Shown: positions 42,393 to 56,109 of the stretch, one piece after another
Layout: the number at the start of each line of letters is the position of its first letter
How positions within the stretch are numbered: the stretch's first letter is position 1
Source: Chlorella sorokiniana
Lineage: Eukaryota; Chlorophyta; Trebouxiophyceae; Chlorellales; Chlorellaceae
Assembly: GCA_025917655.1 (NCBI GenBank)
Contig: CP084613.1
Span: forward strand, 1,862,001-1,926,000
Direction: 5' to 3'
Length of the DNA stretch: 64,000 nt
Notes under the pieces: generated by a model
What the model saw: only the letters and a program-made list of their open reading frames with translations
What the model was told of the DNA's origin: nothing
The model's database searches: none
Program-made: the position numbers and the translations under genes

Positions 42393-44570
42393 ATGGCAGA
42401 GGCTCACCAGCGTGTTGCGGACGTCTACCAGGCCTCCTCGGCCTTGGCCAAGTACCCCTTCGAGCCTTACTGGCCCGAGGGCAAGCTCAAGATCTGCATC
42501 ACTGGAGCTGGTGGCTTTATCGCAAGGTGCGAAAGGAGGGCTCGAAACGGTCTGTGGATCCGCTGCACCCTCCTCCTGTTTCGGCAGGCTCCCATTGTAG
42601 CTCCTCCCACACTTCCCTCGTGCAGTCACTTGGCCAAGCGTCTAAAGTCTGAGGGTCACTACATCATCGGCTGCGGTGAGTGCCGGTGCTCCGTGCTGGC
42701 CCACGCATGTGCGGCCCTTTGCCCACTCAATCCGCCCTATATTGTTCTGGTGCAGACTGGAAGCGCAACGAGCATATGCCGGTGAGTCTGGAGAGGCCCC
42801 CGCCAGCCAGCCCATGTAGTGGCTGGGCAGCGCCCACACGCACCGTTCCTTTGCAGCGGCCCTGGCCGGCCTGCAGCCCGCCGTTGGATTAGCCCTGTCA
42901 GCAGAACTCAGCCGGCGGTGCATCTTATACGATGGGGGCGTCGGGGTGGACTGTGCCATGCAGCCATGCATTCCCAGAGGCGCACCATCAATCCGCCACT
43001 GGCCGCGCCGGCCTCGACAGCCCTATGCATTGCACACCCATGCAGGAGGAGGTGTTTTGCGATGAGTTCATCCTGGTTGACCTGCGCGTGTTTGACAACT
43101 GCAAGAAGGTGGTGACGGGATGCGACCACGTGTTCAACCTGGCCGCCGACATGGGCGGCATGGGCTTCATCCAGTCCAACCACTCGGTCATCATGTACAA
43201 CAACACCATGATCAGGTGTGTGTGCGTTTGGAGGGGGCTCATGGAAGCCCTGGGCACCCTTGGAGCCCTTGAGCGTCCCTGGCCCGAGTGTGCACAACCA
43301 GCGTTGCGACAGCCGCGGGCCCCTGCTCCCCCTCCTTCCCCGCAGCTTCAACATGATTGAGGCGGCGCGCCAGGCCAGCGTGCGCCGCTTCTTCTACGCC
43401 TCATCCGCCTGCATCTACCCGAGTACAAGCAGCTGGACGTGGAGGTGGAGGGGGGCCTCAAGGAGGCCGACGCCTGGCCCGCGCAGCCCCAGGTGGGGGT
43501 GTGTGTAAGGGGGGGTCTTGCACCCGGCTCCACAGGCGAGGTGCCTGCGCCGCAGCCGCCCGGGCACCACCCCCATGCTCCTCTGACCTGCGTGCCGTGT
43601 CGCCGCCCCGCCGTGCAGGATGCCTACGGCCTGGAGAAGCTGGCCACCGAGGAGCTGTGCATGCACTATGACAAGGACTTCGGCATCCAGTGCCGCATCG
43701 CCCGCTTCCACAACATCTACGGTGTGTGTGTGCCGGGCCGCCTCGAGCTGCTGCTGGCGCGTGTGGGTGGGTGGGTGGGACCCCCGGGACTGGGCGCCCG
43801 CTGGTCCCGCCCCCACTCAGCCGCCCCCCCGCCACGCCGCCGCCCGCCTGCAGGCCCCTACGGCACGTGGAAGGGCGGGCGCGAGAAGGCGCCCGCGGCC
43901 TTCTGCCGCAAGGCCATCACTGCCAAGGACGAGGTTGAGATGTGGGGGCGACGGCAAGCAGACGCGCTCCTTCACCTTCATCGACGACTGCGTGGAGGGC
44001 ATCCTGCGCATCACCAGGAGCGACTTCCGCGAGCCCCTCAACCTGGGCTCCACCGAGATGGTCAGCATGAACGGCATGATGGAGATGGTGCTGGGCTTTG
44101 ACGGCCAGCAGAAGGGCATCAAGCACATCCCGGGGCCGGAGGGCGTGCGCGGCCGCAACTCCGACAACAAGCTGATCCTGGAGAAGCTGGGCTGGGAGCC
44201 GACCATCCGGCTGGAGGTGAGTGCGTGTGTGTGGGGGCATGCAGGCATGGTGCCTGTGAGAGGGCGGGGTCAGGGACGGGGACATGCTCCCGCGCACAGC
44301 GCACCAGTGCCATGCGCCTTGCCGAGCGCTCTGCCGCGCGACGGACCCTGCCCACATGCTGCCGCCGCCCCCCCGCCCCCGCTTCCCCCCCAGGACGGCC
44401 TGCGCATCACCTACTCCTGGATCAAGGGGGAGCTGGAGAGGGAGGCTCGGGAGCAGGGCGCCGACATCAGCCAGTACTCGCGCTCCATGGTGGTCACCAC
44501 GCAGGCACCCAAGGAGCTGGGCACGCTGCGCGCGGCAGACGGGCAGGAGGGGTACGGCGGCAAGCAGTGA
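42393..44570 (+). CDS. GME: GDP-D-mannose 3',5'-epimerase (ascorbate pathway)
   Basis: GME converts GDP-mannose to GDP-L-galactose, the branch point to vitamin C and some wall sugars; it is cytosolic. The ATG at 42393 starts MAEAHQRVADVYQASSALAK. Exons 42393-42526, 42626-42675, 42756-42781, 43046-43215 and 43346 onward are joined by GT-AG introns. The Rossmann loop ITGAGGFIASHLAKRL spans the first join. Then come GCDWKRNEHMP, LRVFDNCKKVVTGCDHVFNLAADMGGMGF, NNTMISFNMIEAAR, FFYASSACIYPE with the catalytic Cys, DAYGLEKLATEE with the YxxxK pair, CRIARFHNIYGPYGTWKGGREKAPAAFCRKA, FTFIDDCVEGI and GVRGRNSDN, ending NSDNKLILEKLGWEP and SWIKGELE. Identity to plant GME is very high. Two single-base shifts are seen, a loss near 43421 and a gain in the G run near 43940. 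Confidence 0.96.
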
Positions 44571-45053
44571 GGCCCCCGCCGCCACGCCTGGCCGCAGGCC
44601 GCCACGGCATGCACGCCCCGCGCACATGTGCCCTGCCAGCGCGCTGGCCGCAACCCGCCAGTTTTACGTTCCGGCGCGGTCGTCGTTTCAAAGTGACGTG
44701 AGCACTGTCCACACACATTTGAACCCGTTTTGATGTGCCCCATCGGCCCCCAACAACAAACAAACACTGCTCTGCTTCAATGGCGGTGCCTGTGACCGCC
44801 TCCGCTCCGCGCTCGATGGCTACATTTTCGGTTGAGCATGCTGTGACATGCTTGAGCCTGCTCCATGCCCCTATATTCCTGTTCTTGAGCTGCTTTTCTG
44901 CTGTTAACAGATCCCAGCTGTCCAGGGTGACATGACCTGAGATGTACACACGCGTTTGCGGCAGGAGCGGCGGCAGCAAGATGCCTCGAACATATGCATT
45001 CATTTGGGTGCAAGGGCGTGGGGGAGGCAGCAAGGCCCACCCTGCGCGGCACG
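44571..45053. other. Convergent intergenic region, GME to RAB2
   Basis: 483 bp holding two facing 3' UTRs, with a relatively AT-rich centre at 44730-44950. No gene is seen. Confidence 0.5.
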
Positions 45054-46497
<1,444 letters not shown>

Positions 46498-46803
46498 TAC
46501 GCCCCGTCGTGATGCTTCTTGATCAGCTTATTGCTGGGTCGGGGCCTGTAGACCGCAGCGCTTCTTCTGGGCTTGCAGGGCGCCCCGACACGCGGGTGAG
46601 GTTGCACAGACTGGAGCACGTAACGTCCGTGATCGCTGAGCGCAGGGAGAAGCACTTCGAAGGGCAGAAGGCGGGGAGGGTCTACATGGCGTCAGAGCAC
46701 GCCAGCAAAGCACCATGATGGCGCCACCTGCAGCTTGGTCGTACAAGGCGGCCCGGCACGCCTCAGAGCAGGCTGCAGGCCTCGAGGATGGCACGGCTGG
46801 CAT
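46498..46803. other. Intergenic, RAB2 promoter and 3' flank of the DDB1/CPSF-like gene
   Basis: 306 bp upstream of the RAB2 start on the minus strand and downstream of the next minus-strand gene. No coding segment is seen. Confidence 0.45.
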
Positions 46804-49800
46804 CTATTGTCTCCCCATGCCCCCCTTCCTCAGTTGTTCCAGCTCCTCCTCGCTCTGGAGCACGGCTGCCAGCGCGGCGGCATCGACCAGCTGCAGGCGG
46901 GGGCTGCCCACCACGCAGCTCCTCTGCAGGCTGCCCCGCCAACGAGGCCAGACGCCCCAGCACCTGCTGCTCACCCTCTGTCAGCAGAAGGGCGGTTGCC
47001 ACCGTGCCGTTTGTGTGCACCAGCGTCGCTGCAGCTTCCGGAGGTGGCGCTGAGCGGCCGCTGGCGCTGCACGGAGCGTGGTCTGGACCCTCCATCCTGT
47101 GCTGCGGCGTGCCCAGCCGGCCGCGCACGATGCCCGCAAAGCTGGCAGGCGCAAGGCAGGGCCCAGGCAGCACCAGCAGGTGGTCGACATCCGATGGCGA
47201 GGGAGGGGGTGGGGTGGGCAGCCCGCCAACCACTGCGTCGCCGCCGCTGCCCCGCTCCTGCTGCCGCTCCCAGCGCGCCGCGCCGCCAGCTGCCGCTGCC
47301 GCTCCGCCTCTTCGTTGCGCTGCATGATGCACAGGGAGCCGCATGCCTCCCCCACCGCCACAAGGGTGTCGGTGAGGGGGCAGCGCGGCGGCGGCATGCC
47401 GCCCGACAGGTCAGCCGCCAGGGGCAGCAGGCTGGGGGCGGCGGCGGCAGCCAGCGGCTGCACACGCATGACGGTGAGGCAGGACAGCAGGTCCAGCGCG
47501 TGCAGGGTGCTGCCCCGGGCTGCCAGCGCCGTGGGAACCCCCTCAAAGCATGTGGCGGCCTGGAGGGAGGGGGAGGGGGAGGAGCGGCGCGGTGAGGTGG
47601 CCAGCCGCTACGCTGGGTGGCGCAGCCGCCCGCAGGCATGCTGCTGCCCAGCCGGGAGGGGCGGACGCACCTCGGACAGGAGCTGCAGGGCCACGCGGCC
47701 GTGCCACAGGCTGCTCCAACGCCCCCTGCCAGCGACGGCGCAGGCGCAGCGGCGGGTGTGGTGCGCGGGCTGGGCCCAGGCGAGCCGCCGCCGCCTGCGC
47801 CTTGGTGCCGCGCGCCGGGCCCCGCCTCCCTTGGCGGGCCTGGCCCGGTCAGGCTCAGCGCCTGCACCGCGTCTTTTATGGCGGCCAGGCCGTGCTGGAG
47901 GGCGTCGCGGGCCTCGCTGCCGGCGTCGTCGACAAACAGCCTGCGGGGGGCACAGCCGCGGCAGCGGGGCGGGTTGGAGCGGCACAGCGCGCGGCACATG
48001 TGACAGAGCAGCCGCGCGCTTTGCTCGCCCCCACCCCGCTTGCCCCGCATGGGCGCCCCCACGCCCCGCCACACCTGAACAGCCGCACTGTGCCATCCTG
48101 GCACCCCGCCGCCAGCAACGGCAGCCGCTGTGCCGCAGGCGTGGCAGCACCGTGTGCAGACGCCGCGCTGCCGCCCGTCGTTGCAGGTGCCGTGTCTGTG
48201 GGTGGCGCGTGCAGCGGCTCCGCCGCCGCCTCCACCGCCGCCAGGCTGACGGCGGTGGCAGGCAGCGGGCCGGCGCCATGCAGCAGCAGCTGGTGCGCCC
48301 CGTCGCCGCTGCGGCTGCCACCCGTCCAGCTGCAGCCTGTCGGCGCGGCGGCAGCAGGCGCCGCCCCTCGCCGCACCTCATACACCGACAGCAGCGCCGC
48401 AGGCTGCGCCGCGCCGCCGTCGTGCTGGGCACCGCGCCGCGCCGGGCAGGGCTGCTGCCGCCACCAGGGCTGGCCGTCGTCGCAGGTGGGCGGCAGGGGG
48501 TCCGGGCGCCGTCCTCCCCCTCCGCGCCTGGGCAGGGCGGCGGCGCCGCACCGCCTCCAGCAGAGGCCACCAGCAGGAAGTGGCGGCACCCTGCTGGCGC
48601 CTCTTCTGCCGCCTCCCCTTGGCCTCCGTCAGCGCAAGGCTCCAGGGCGGCGTCAGCGGCGGTGGCAGCCAGCGGGGGGCCTGGTCCCAGCGCGAGGAGC
48701 ACGGCAGGGGCAGCACGGCCGTCGCCGTCACGCTGTGCCCAGGCGGCAGCGGCAGCTGGCCCAGCTCGCGCATCGCCGCCGCATCCACCAGCCGCAGGCT
48801 GCACGCGCCGCCCGACCCCCAGGCTGCAACGGCGGCCAGGCCGGTGGCGGGGTGGTAGGCGGCTGAGGCGGGCGCTGCGCCGCCGCTCAACGCCAGCTGG
48901 TCCCAGCGCAGGCGCGGCGTGGGGTCCAGGCAGCCGAGGTGCAGCTGCCCGTCCCGCACATACGCCAGGCTGCTGCCCGGCAGCTCCGGCACGGACAGGG
49001 CGCACGCCGCCGCCAGCCCGTCCCCGCCGTGCACCCTGGCAGCCGCCAGGCGCCCCCTGGCCGCGCGGTCAGCAGCAGGGCCTGGTCTGACGCGGCCAGC
49101 AGGGCGCCGCAGGGCAGGCTGTGCAGGGAGACTGGGGCCAGCCCCGCCCGCACCCACCCCCAGGCTCAGCGTGCAGGGGCCGCTGCCGCCAAAGCCGTCC
49201 AGATGCAGCCGCAGGCGCCACCACAGCACCTGCAGGGGCGGGCGGTGTGTGTGTGTGTGTGTGTGTGGGGGCGCGCGCGCGCACACGCCTGTGGGCAGTT
49301 CCCGCTGTTGCGTGCTGTTCTCCCCCAGGGCCTTGGGCGTCTCACCTCGCCGCTGCTGGTGCCCGCCAGCAGCAGTGGTGCGCCGCCGTCGCCGCCCAGC
49401 AGCGCCAGGGAGCGAGGCTGGTGGCTGCCCAGGCCCAGCAGCAGGGGGTGGCGGGTCGGCGCACAGCGGCTGCACCAGCACCTGGTTGCGCACCCACAGA
49501 CCCACCGCCAGCAGGGGGCCTCGCCGTCGCCGCCGCCGCAGCGCAGCAGCGCCAGCGCTGAGGCCTGCTGGGGCAGCTCCAGCGCCCGCTCCTCCTGCAG
49601 CCTCCCCGTCAGCCCGCTGTAGCCCAGCACGTGCGCCGCCGAGCCGTGAGCCAGCGCCAGGAGCGGGCCGCAGGCTGCCGCCAGGCTGATGGCGCCGCCG
49701 CCGGGCACCTCCCACCGGCTCTGCTCCACTCCAGAGGCCGGGCGGAAGACATGGACAGCCTGCGGCAGCGGCAGCAGGGCGCGCTGGGGAGCAGGTGGGG

Positions 49801-51906
49801 GCTGCACCGGCTGGCGGCGCACCCCCTGGCAGCGCATCGTGCGGCCGCTGCCCCCACCATGCCTGGCCCCCTCAGCCCCCCTCACCTGCGGCGTCACCTG
49901 CGCCATGTGCCCCCGGCAGAGGCGCAGCCAGCAGCGTGGCCGCCTGCGCCTGCAGGCCGGGCAGGTGTGCGGGCGCAGGCCCTCCCCCCCACCTCCAGCA
50001 CGGTGGTGGAGGCGGGGCCGCCCCCTGGCACCGCCGACGACAGGAGCAGGTAGCGGTGGGCGGGCGCAGAGGGGGCCGCCCTCAGGCCCAGCAGGCGCAC
50101 GGGGGACTGCAGCCAGGCAGGGCAGCCGGCATGCGCAGCGTCAGCAGCTCACAGACGGTGTGCGGAGGGCGCTGAAGCAGCATGCTCGGCGGGCGGCGCC
50201 CCCGCCCCCAGCAGGACAGCAGCCCGCCCACCGACAGGTCTCCGCCCCCAGAGGCCTGGGCAACCAGCCGCGCGGCCAGCCTGGCCAGGACCAGGCGGCC
50301 GGCAGGGATGTGGCCGCAGCACAGCAGCAGCGCAGGGTCGCCGCAGCCGGACGGGTCGGCAATGAGCTGGCAGCTGCTGATGGGGCCCAAGCCGCCCGCC
50401 AGCTGCTCGGCGCTGCCCACCGCGACGGGCGGCCAGCGGGCAGCCGCTCCCAGGGGGCCGCCGTCCAGGGCCGCCGACGGCACTTGCAGGGCCGTGCCGC
50501 CGCCACCTGGGCCCCCACAAACACCAGGCCCCCAGCCCCCGCCGCGGGCAGGAAGGCCAGGCAGGTGGGCGCAGGGGCGAGGCGGCTGCCAGCCAGCGGT
50601 GCCACCCCGGCACTGCCCAGGTCCAGCAGCAGCAGGGAGCCGTGGCTGTCGGCCAGCACCGCCGCGCGCTGCGACAGCGCCACAGCAGCACAGGGCCTGC
50701 CTACCAGCCGCACTGCAGCCTCGCGGCGGGACTGTGGCGCGTCCGCAGGCACCAGCAGCAGCCGAGACGAGGAGGCCACCAAGGTGAGCGCGGCCGGCAG
50801 CGCTGCCACCAGCGAGGTGGAGGGGTGCACGTTGCTGCGATGTGGGGGGGAAGGGGGAGGGCAGCGTGGGGGGACACGTCGGGTAGAGGATGCGGAGAGA
50901 GGGGTGCCCACGGGGTCAGTGCCAAGCCCACGCCTCATGCGTGGCAGCCCAGGCAGCCCGCTGCCGGCGAGGCTGGCCCACAGCCAGCAGGCGGGTGGCT
51001 GCCGCCGCGAGCCCCCACCCCAGGAACCAGCAGCAGGTGCCCAGCTCGCCGCCCGCCGCCGCCAGCTCCAGGCAGGCCACGTGCTTGACGCGGATGGCAC
51101 ACCCCAGCCAGTGACTGCTGTACAGCAGCACGCAGTGCAGGCGGTCCCCTGCGTCCCGCCAAGCGCTGGGGCGCCCACGCACAGCGACTCGACCACCAGT
51201 GTGGCCCCTGGAAGGGCGGGGGGGGGGGCGAAAGCTTGATGACCGGCAGGTGGACGGCGGGCAGTTGGCTGCCTGCGCTGCCAGGGTCGGAGGTGGAGAG
51301 CCTGCAGAACTGTTCTGCGGCCGCAGGCAGCGCCCGTGGGGGTGCAGCGCCTCACCCGGCTCCGCGGTCAGCAGGTTGCAGAGGGGGTGGCGGCCGCAGA
51401 CAGGGCCCAGCCGCTGCTGGCAGTGTGCTCGGCCCGCACCACGTGCACGCTGCCCTGCTGCAGGCTGGCGGCCATCACAAACAGGTGCGTGCCGCTGCTG
51501 GGCTGGCAGCGCACCACGTTGCTGAACGCGGGCGCCAGGAGGGCGGGTCGCCCTGCGGCATGACTGCCAGCGGCAGCGCCAGCGACGCCAGGACACGGCG
51601 CGGGCCGTCGCACGCCGCGGCTACTGCCACTTCAAAGCCACCCCGAGCCGCGGTGATGACCAGATAGGCCGCATCTGTACCGCCAGCAACAAGCGGACCC
51701 ACATGCTCCAACCGGCTGCCTCGGCTGTCGCCCCACACGTGCTCCCAGCGCAGGTCCAAGGCACCGCCACCGACTGCCGCGGTGTAACAGGCGCTGTGGG
51801 TGTCGGTGGCCACGAGCAAGGCGGGTCCATGCTGGTCAAGATGTTCCAATGATGCAGCAGACACGACATGCCCGCCCCTGTGCTGGGCTTGCGTCAATAG
51901 CAGCAT
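46804..51906 (-). CDS. Divergent DDB1/CPSF160/SF3b130-superfamily beta-propeller protein
   Basis: A long many-exon minus-strand gene from an ATG at 51906 (MLLLTQAQHRGGHVVSAASL) to a TAG at 46804-46806. The pattern is of beta-propeller strands, and several stretches align with the DDB1/CPSF_A superfamily in the right order: LVFVGAQV; GPISSCQLIADPSGCGDPAL with LLCCG (compare DDB1 LGPIVDMCVVDL and VTCSG); AISLAAACGPLLALAHG; LLAVGLWVRNQVLVQPL; SSLAYVRDGQLHLGCLDP; CSLRLVDAAAMRELGQLPL; LLAAGCQDGTVRLF; and a C-terminal helix DAAALAAVLQSEEELEQLRK. Members scaffold cullin-4 ligases, mRNA 3'-end processing or the U2 snRNP. It matches none of these closely, so which role it has is open. The sequence is very Ala/Gly-rich, with several single-base frame shifts and many GT-rich introns, so exon limits are not certain. 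Confidence 0.6.
49245..49286 (+). repeat. (GT)n-(GC)n microsatellite in an intron of the DDB1/CPSF-like gene
   Basis: About 11 GT units, a short G run, then about six GC units and CACAC. Alternating purine-pyrimidine DNA of this kind can adopt a left-handed form and is prone to length change. Confidence 0.9.
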
Positions 51907-52891
51907 CAAGGGTCAACAGCGGAAAAACGCCTGCTCTGCAGGTCAACACATACTGGCTGACCCCAAGTCTATTTGAAATCGTTCGGCCATCAAAGGAGCC
52001 CCACCTTCACAAGATGTACTTCTTTGTACCACCCGGCAGTTGTGCCGTCTGCGATGCGGCCTCGTCCGATAGGCATTCTTGCGGCGGCACAAAACAGATT
52101 ACCGCAACTTGAGCCTGTCACCGCCTCCACGAGGTCCTCTACCATCAAGCCACCAGCCTGGCGACATGACATCCCCTGCAAAGGTGAGCTCCACTACGAT
52201 GACCCACGACGAAGGCAAATATGACCTCAATGCACGAAGTAATGCGCGCTCGACGAGGCAAAAACACGCTGCTTGCGCTGAACGCGGAGTGTCATGTTGC
52301 AGGCGCCAACCACCACTGGGCACACCGCGCTCAACGCGGAGATGGCGCGCAGTCCTCCGCGTAGAGACTCCTTGCAGCCTGCAAACAATGCAGGGCAGCA
52401 GCAGCAGGCAGGCAACGCTGGGTCGCCAGGAGCGCAACCTGCGGCTTCGAAGCGTCGCCTGTTTTGACGCATCGTCGCCCACCTAACAACCAGACCGCCT
52501 GCCCTCCCGAACCGCCCCCAGTTTTGAAACGAGCCAACATTCTTCCTCCAGCGCACATTGCGCCCCGGTATGACTCTTGATCCATTGCCTGATTCAGTGC
52601 GGCCCATTCTCCGGCACGCATTGGCCCCGACCTGTTGCCTACTCTCGAGAACTCACTGTCCATGTTTCCCGTTGCGTCTTGCTGCTTTCATCCGTCCACG
52701 TGATCGCCACCAGGGGGCGCACCCCGCATTGGGGTTGCGCCTGCCTGCCTGCTGCGCCATTGCGCCATGGCAGCCCGACGCCGTGACCCTCCGCACCCCA
52801 CGCCTGCCCCAGCCCGCATGGCCCCGCGTCTCTGGCACGAGCCTGCACCGCTGGTTTTGTTTTGTTTGCATGTAAGCAGTGCAGGCAGCCC
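51907..52891. other. Long AT-richer intergenic stretch
   Basis: 985 bp between two minus-strand genes: the promoter of the DDB1/CPSF-like gene and the 3' flank of the diflavin reductase. GC is clearly lower than elsewhere, especially 51900-52650. Open frames on both strands are short and unlike known proteins. I see no repeat or mobile-element ends. Confidence 0.5.
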
Positions 52892-55800
52892 CTAGGACCA
52901 GGCCTCCACCTGGTACCGCCCGCTCAGCTCCCAGCGGCGCAGCAGCGCGGCCGCCTCCTCCTGCGACAGCCCGCCGTGCCTGGCTGCCACGTCCCGCACC
53001 GCCTCCGCCACCTGTGCCGGCATCCTGTCCGCGCTGCCCGCCACGTACAGCCAGGCCCCCTCCTGGTGCAGCAGGGCCCAGACCGCGGCGCCGTGCTCCC
53101 GCAGCGCATGCTGCACGTAGCGCTTTGCGGGGCCGTCGCGGCTGAAGGCCGCCACCAGGCCCAGCGGCGGCGCCCCAGCAGGCCCTCCGCCTGCAGCGCC
53201 TCCCACTCCCCCGGAAGTAGAAGTCGCCGGCCTCGTGGCGGCAGCCAAAGAACAGGGAGCAGGGGGCCGGGCGCGGCACGGCGCCTGGGTGGGGGCAGCG
53301 GGGGAGGTGGGGTGAGGAGGCGGCGGCGGCGTGTGCTGGGCTGATGCGTGATGTGCAGATCCCGGCGAGCTGCTGCACGGCATGCAGGGCCTTGGAGTCG
53401 TGCGGCCCGCCGCCACAGCGGGTGCGGGGATGCGCGGCGCGCTTGCCTGCCGCTGCCTGGGCTGCGCGGTGCTGCATGAAGGCGCGGAAGGGGGCCACCC
53501 CGGTGCCGGGCCCAACCATCAGCAGCGGCACGTCGGGGGAGGGCGGCAGGCGCAGCGCCCCCGCTCCGCCCACACAGGCACCCGAACCTCGCCCTGTGGG
53601 GGAGGGGGCGGAAGAGGAGGCGGTGGTGTGTGGGCAAACGCACGGAGCATGTGACATGCGGGGGCGGCGGGGGCGACAGGTTCGTGCGCATGCAGGTGCA
53701 TGGCAGCATGCGGCAGCGCCCCCACCTGCCCCGGGTCCAGGCCCGCCAGCCAGGAGGTGCACACGCCGCGGCGGCGCCGCCGGAAGGGCGTGGCCCAGTC
53801 CACCACCGCCACCGCCAGCTGCGCGCGGTCGGGATGGGCCGCCAGGCTGGACGCAATGCTGAAATGGCGGGGCTTCAGGCGGGGGCATGCCTGCATGCAG
53901 GGTGTGGGGCAGTCAGGCGGTGTGTTTGCAGGGACAGGCTGCCGACGTGCCTGCATGCCAATCTGCCGCGGCACTGCCAGCAGACCGCCCTCCCTTCCCC
54001 CGCGAGGGCCTCCCCACCTGCAGGAGCCACTCCAGGGCGGCTGCGCAGAGCCAAAGTCGGACAGCACCTCCAGCACAGTGCGGCCTGGAGGGGGGCGGGC
54101 AGGGCTCATTAGGTGGCAGGCTGGGCCACGGCATCGGGCGTCCTGCCGCTGTGCACAGGCCCAGCGGCCGCAGCAGCGCTGCAGCACCAGGCACCGCGGC
54201 GGGCGGCGGGCCGTTCCGCACCCTCACCCCCACCCCGCCCCCACCCACCCACCCTCCCGCCGGTTGTACTCGTGCAGGTCGTCGCGTCCGCCGGGGCTGC
54301 ACAGGTGGCCCAGGCGCTCAGCCTCCAGCGGGGAGGACGCGTAGCGTTGCAGCACCTGGGGCGGGGGGGCGGGGGGGGTGGGTGGGGGTGGGGGCGCTCG
54401 CGGGTGAGGAACCCTGCAGCAGCCCCACCCCTCAACACCAGCAGGGGCAGGTGCCACCCGCGCCAAACCCAACCCCGAGCCTTGCCTGGAAGAAGGAGCG
54501 GCGGGGGCTGGCGCCGTTGATGTCCAGCGCACCCGCCACCAGCGCCCCCAGCCGCACGACGGCGCCGCAACCGCCGCCACCCTGGCCGCCTGGCTCGCCG
54601 CGCGCCGCCGGCTCCACGCGCACCCAGGCTTCCGCGTCCCAGCCGCAGCGCTGCAGCAGCGCGTGCACCGCGTGCATCGGCTGGCGCGGCACCAGCGCCA
54701 GCACGTCGCCGGGCTGGAAGGAGATGCTGGAAGGGCCCAGCTCCAGCTCAACCAGCCGCACATCCTGGAAGTGGCTGGCGGCGGTGATGCGGCGGTTGGC
54801 GGCCAGGCGGGCCCAATAGGGGCGGCGGGGGCCGTACCGGCAGCTGCCACCCGCCCCGTCGCATGCCGCGCTGGTGGCAGGGCCGGCGCCTCCGCGACTG
54901 CTGGCCTGCTGCTGCTCCTCCTCCTCCTCTTGAGGCAGTGGCAGCCCGCTGGCCGCCGCCTCCGCCGCGTCAAACAGGCTCGCCGCGTGCACCGCCTCCC
55001 AGTGAGCGCGGCTGTCGGGGTGACGGCACCGTCGCGCTGCGCAGCTGCCTGTGCCATGGCGGCGGCAGCAGCGGCAGCGCCCGCCGCCTCCTCGCCACCC
55101 AGCCAGGTCACCCGGAACTTGGGCAGCAGCTCGGTGGCGGCGTCGTCGGGGCGGGCTCGCTGCGGCCGGGGGAGGGGGAAAGTGGCGGGCCAGGGCCGTC
55201 CACAGCTGCGCCAGCCACGGGTCCAGGGCCGCCTCGTACCCGCTGGCCTGCTGGTCGTCGCCCAGCCCCAGCTGCAGGGGGGGGGGGCTGGTGTGGGGGG
55301 CTGGGCGGTGCAGTGCGGTTGGGCATCAGCAGGCAGCGCATGCAGAGCAGCCTTCCTGCTGTGGAGGCCAAGCGGCAGCGGGAGCAAGGCAGCAGCATGC
55401 CAATGTGCAGCCCCACCGGCAGCAGCATGCGCGCCCCCAGCGCCTCCAGGCGCCGGTACAGCTTCTTGGCGGTTACGTTGTACTTGGGGTACCTGAGGGG
55501 AGAGAGGGAAAGGGGCGGACAGCATCGCGCTGAGCTCCTGCAGGTGCGCTGCAAACCCCGCCCGCGTCACCCGGCGGCAGCAGCCGACCGCTCCCAGCCG
55601 GCCCGCCGCTGCCTCGCTCACCCGCTGTCGCCCAAGCCAAACACGGCGGCGCGCACGCCGCCCAGTGAGTCCGCGGGCAGGCTCTTGCGCAGCAGGAACT
55701 TCCAGAGCTGGCGCATGTTGCTGGGGGCTCGCCCTGGCCGGTGGTTGACGCCACCCAGACCAGGGCGGGCTCACCCGGCAGCGCCGCCACCTGCGCCAGG

Positions 55801-56109
55801 TAGGCATCGGCCGGCAGCACGCGCACCGCGTAGTGCCGCCGCTGCGCCTCACGCCCAATGCGCTCAGCCACATCCTGTGTGGTGGACCAGCAGGGAAGCA
55901 GCATGACCAACTCAAAGCCTGGCAGGAGAGATTGACGTGCCGAGCGGACGAGGGTGGAACGCGGCGAGCGACAGCGGCGTGCTGCCAGAGGATGGGACAC
56001 CTGCGCGCCCGTTGTTCGTGCACGCAAATTTCGATATGCTGACCTGAGCGTTGCCGGTTTGGGAAGCGTAGAGCACCAAAAGCGAGCGCGCGGGCAGAGC
56101 TGATGGCAT
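52892..56109 (-). CDS. NADPH-dependent diflavin oxidoreductase, ATR3/TAH18/NDOR1 type
   Basis: This enzyme passes electrons from NADPH through FAD and FMN to DRE2/anamorsin for cytosolic Fe-S cluster assembly. The ATG at 56109 starts [22 protein letters not shown] with no membrane anchor, unlike cytochrome P450 reductase. The FMN domain continues [51 protein letters not shown] and [14 protein letters not shown]. The FAD domain shows [24 protein letters not shown] and RHFSIASSL. The NADPH domain shows [50 protein letters not shown] and ends GRYQVEAWS with the terminal aromatic motif typical of the family (GRYQAETW). Exon 1 is 56044-56109. A Gln/Glu-rich insertion (QEEEEEQQQ) sits between the FMN and FAD domains. 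Several single-base shifts are present (near 54995, 55730 and 53205). It is divergent from the transportin gene. Confidence 0.93.
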
